From positions 1,399,270 to 1,463,269 of the forward strand of contig NW_003101674.1 of NCBI RefSeq assembly GCF_000003855.2: DNA of 64,000 nt, given 5' to 3'. Under the pieces are notes generated by a model. It ran no database searches. It saw nothing but the letters and a program-made list of their open reading frames with translations, and had not been told where the DNA came from. Both the position numbers and the translations under genes were made by a program. Below, piece after piece: positions 62,742 through 64,000 of this stretch. Position 1 is the stretch's first letter; every line of letters begins with the position of its first letter. This DNA is from Blastomyces gilchristii SLH14081 (lineage: Eukaryota; Ascomycota; Eurotiomycetes; Onygenales; Ajellomycetaceae).

Positions 62742-63039
62742 TGTTGTCATCATCCGCAGCCAGTCTCATATTGTCAGGAAAAAGAGGTTATACACTACTG
62801 AACGCTATCAACATCGTATTACTATAATATTTCTTATCATTATCAGCTTACTATAATACTCATCTAATACTTGCTTATGCTAGCTCTCTTGACTCACACA
62901 TATATTTTACTATAAATAGCTCTATCTTTTGTATGAAATAGATATATTAGATAGTGTACAGATAATAAAACAAGCAGATCTTGATACATATAAGATTCAT
63001 ATGTCTTTAACATATTCATCCGTGACACTCATTCTGACA
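62742..63039 (+). repeat. Putative 5' LTR of Copia element
   Basis: The 298-bp segment starts TGTTGTCATCATCCGC and ends CATTCTGACA (TG...CA) and has a TATA-like TATAAATAG at 62911-62919. Boundaries are inferred because the second LTR is not in the window. Confidence 0.6.
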
Positions 63040-63050
63040 GTTATAAGCCC

Positions 63051-63565
63051 GGTAAGAGGCATCTGAAGAGAAGTATGATACATCAATCTCAATCCTCATT
63101 CAAATTCAATAACAATTATTTGAACTGAGATGATCAATTCTCATTCAAACTGATAACTATCATTTGAACTGAGACAATTGATTCTCATTTGTATACAGTT
63201 CAAATTACTCAACTGTTATATCATATCTAATTCTCAGTAAGCAGTATCTGAAGAGAAGCATGATACACTAATCTCAATTCTCATTCAAATTTGATAACTA
63301 TCACTCAAACTGAGACAATTATACACAATCACAATCCTCATTCATACTGATAACTATTATTTGAACTGAGACAATTGATTCTTATTCATATACAGTTCAA
63401 ACTACTCAATCATTATACCTGATTTCTGGTAAGCAGCATCTGAAGAGAAGTATGATACACTGATCTCAATTCTCATTCAAATCAATAACTATTATTTGAA
63501 CTGAGATGATAGATTCTCACTTGTATACATTACAAATCACTCAACTATTATACACTCTGAATTCT
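63051..63565 (+). repeat. Tandem repeat, three units of about 185-192 bp
   Basis: Units start at 63051, 63236 and 63428, each with GGTAAG.GGCATCTGAAGAG-like sequence followed by ATGATACA and CTCATTCAAA motifs. Within each unit, shorter segments such as GATAACTATCA and TTGAACTGAGA recur. They lie between the LTR and the gag start. Confidence 0.85.
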
Positions 63566-63638
63566 GATCATATCTATTCTTAAATACTTGAACTGATTCC
63601 TCAATTCATTCAATATAACTGATATAACAGACAAGACA

Positions 63639-64000
63639 ATGTCTAGTGCAACAGTTTATCTTAGTGTTTCTAGAGATTGAAAACTTTGATACAAGCATAT
63701 ACAAGAATATGCAAAGAACAAGAAGACATCAGACTTCATCAATCTTGATAAACCTGATATCTTCTCTGAACTAGAAGAACTCCTGAAATCTGAGTGTTCA
63801 GAAGAAGTCACCGCGGAGGTCAAGATAGCATATAACATCAAGATCACTGTGTGAAAAATCAAATATATGAAATATGAGAAATTGAATGAAGGTATGACAA
63901 AGATACAAGATGTTATATGAAGAACAGTGAATGCTACAGAGCTATAACATATACATAGTGAGCATGATGATATGAAGAAGATTATTCATTCATTAAGAGA
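63639..64000 (+). pseudogene. Copia gag remnant (partial)
   Basis: From ATG 63639 the plus frame reads MSSATVYLSVSRD, a stop, YKHIQEYAKNKKTSDFINLD, IFSELEELLKSECSEEVTAE and KIQDVI, with stops (mostly TGA) at several expected Trp positions. The layout resembles Ty1/Copia gag (UBN2-like): an aromatic-rich start, D(F/L)INLDKP, then a helical part. It is open at the window end. Confidence 0.65.

Larger units (their letters stand above)
62742..64000 (+). mobile_element. Ty1/Copia element, 5' end (runs off the window)
   Basis: A putative LTR (62742-63039), a leader with tandem repeats (63051-63565) and the start of a gag-like ORF (63639 onward) are arranged as at the 5' end of a Copia retrotransposon. 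The insertion point splits the helicase remnant at 62741. The rest of the element lies outside the window, so the LTR pair and TSD cannot be checked. Confidence 0.7.

Noticed and set aside
63051..63565. CRISPR-like spaced repeats
   Set aside because: Units are about 190 bp, contiguous and diverged, with no short identical repeats separated by unique spacers. The organism is a eukaryote.

Overview
The window looks like a filamentous ascomycete chromosome, most likely from Onygenales (Ajellomycetaceae such as Blastomyces). It has an AT-rich isochore full of C-to-T mutated transposons on both sides of a normal-composition island (about 37.02-48.16 kb) of intron-containing housekeeping genes. The genus is inferred from this architecture and from family knowledge and cannot be proved from the sequence alone.

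Gene island. Four genes can be built exon by exon: a LAA2-like AP-1 accessory factor (minus, 37669-39655, with an apparent 1-nt frameshift), the FG nucleoporin NSP1 (plus, 40266-42474, 3 exons, 675 aa), the mitochondrial F1F0-ATPase inhibitor INH1 (minus, 43723-44493, 4 exons, 101 aa) and a 14-3-3 protein (plus, 46602-47682, 5 coding exons, 267 aa, with a 510-nt intron in the 5' UTR). LAA2/NSP1 and INH1/14-3-3 are divergent pairs with shared upstream regions. NSP1 and INH1 converge.

Left isochore (1-37018). This is a stack of transposons inside transposons that can be resolved by target-site duplications (TSDs). The base layer is one pogo/Fot1-like DNA transposon (pogo-2), now split into four pieces: 4482-4792, 15711-16080, 16587-16812 and 35873-37018. 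It is split by three copies of one chromodomain Gypsy element (LTR1 copies A, B and C) and by a hAT-type MITE. Copy B (4793-15710) carries three MITEs, a more intact pogo element (pogo-1) and a 5'-truncated LINE. Copy C (16813-35872) carries two further full-length Gypsy elements, LTR2 (18309-25570) and LTR3 (25854-33659), and has lost its own middle part.

Right isochore (48161-64000). A hAT-type MITE (48768-57552) is split by a fourth Gypsy element, LTR4 (49111-57381, minus). Beyond an assembly gap (57596-57903) lie A-rich low-complexity DNA, a microsatellite, a degraded Lys- and Cys-rich ORF region of unknown family, a Helitron/PIF1-type helicase remnant, and the 5' end of a Copia element inserted in that helicase. 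The Copia leader holds three tandem copies of a unit of about 190 bp.

All transposon ORFs are broken by stops that fit repeat-induced point mutation (RIP). CpG and GG/CC dinucleotides are nearly absent from element interiors but survive at the outer ends of many elements. No intact transposase or reverse transcriptase, tRNA, rRNA or CRISPR array was found.
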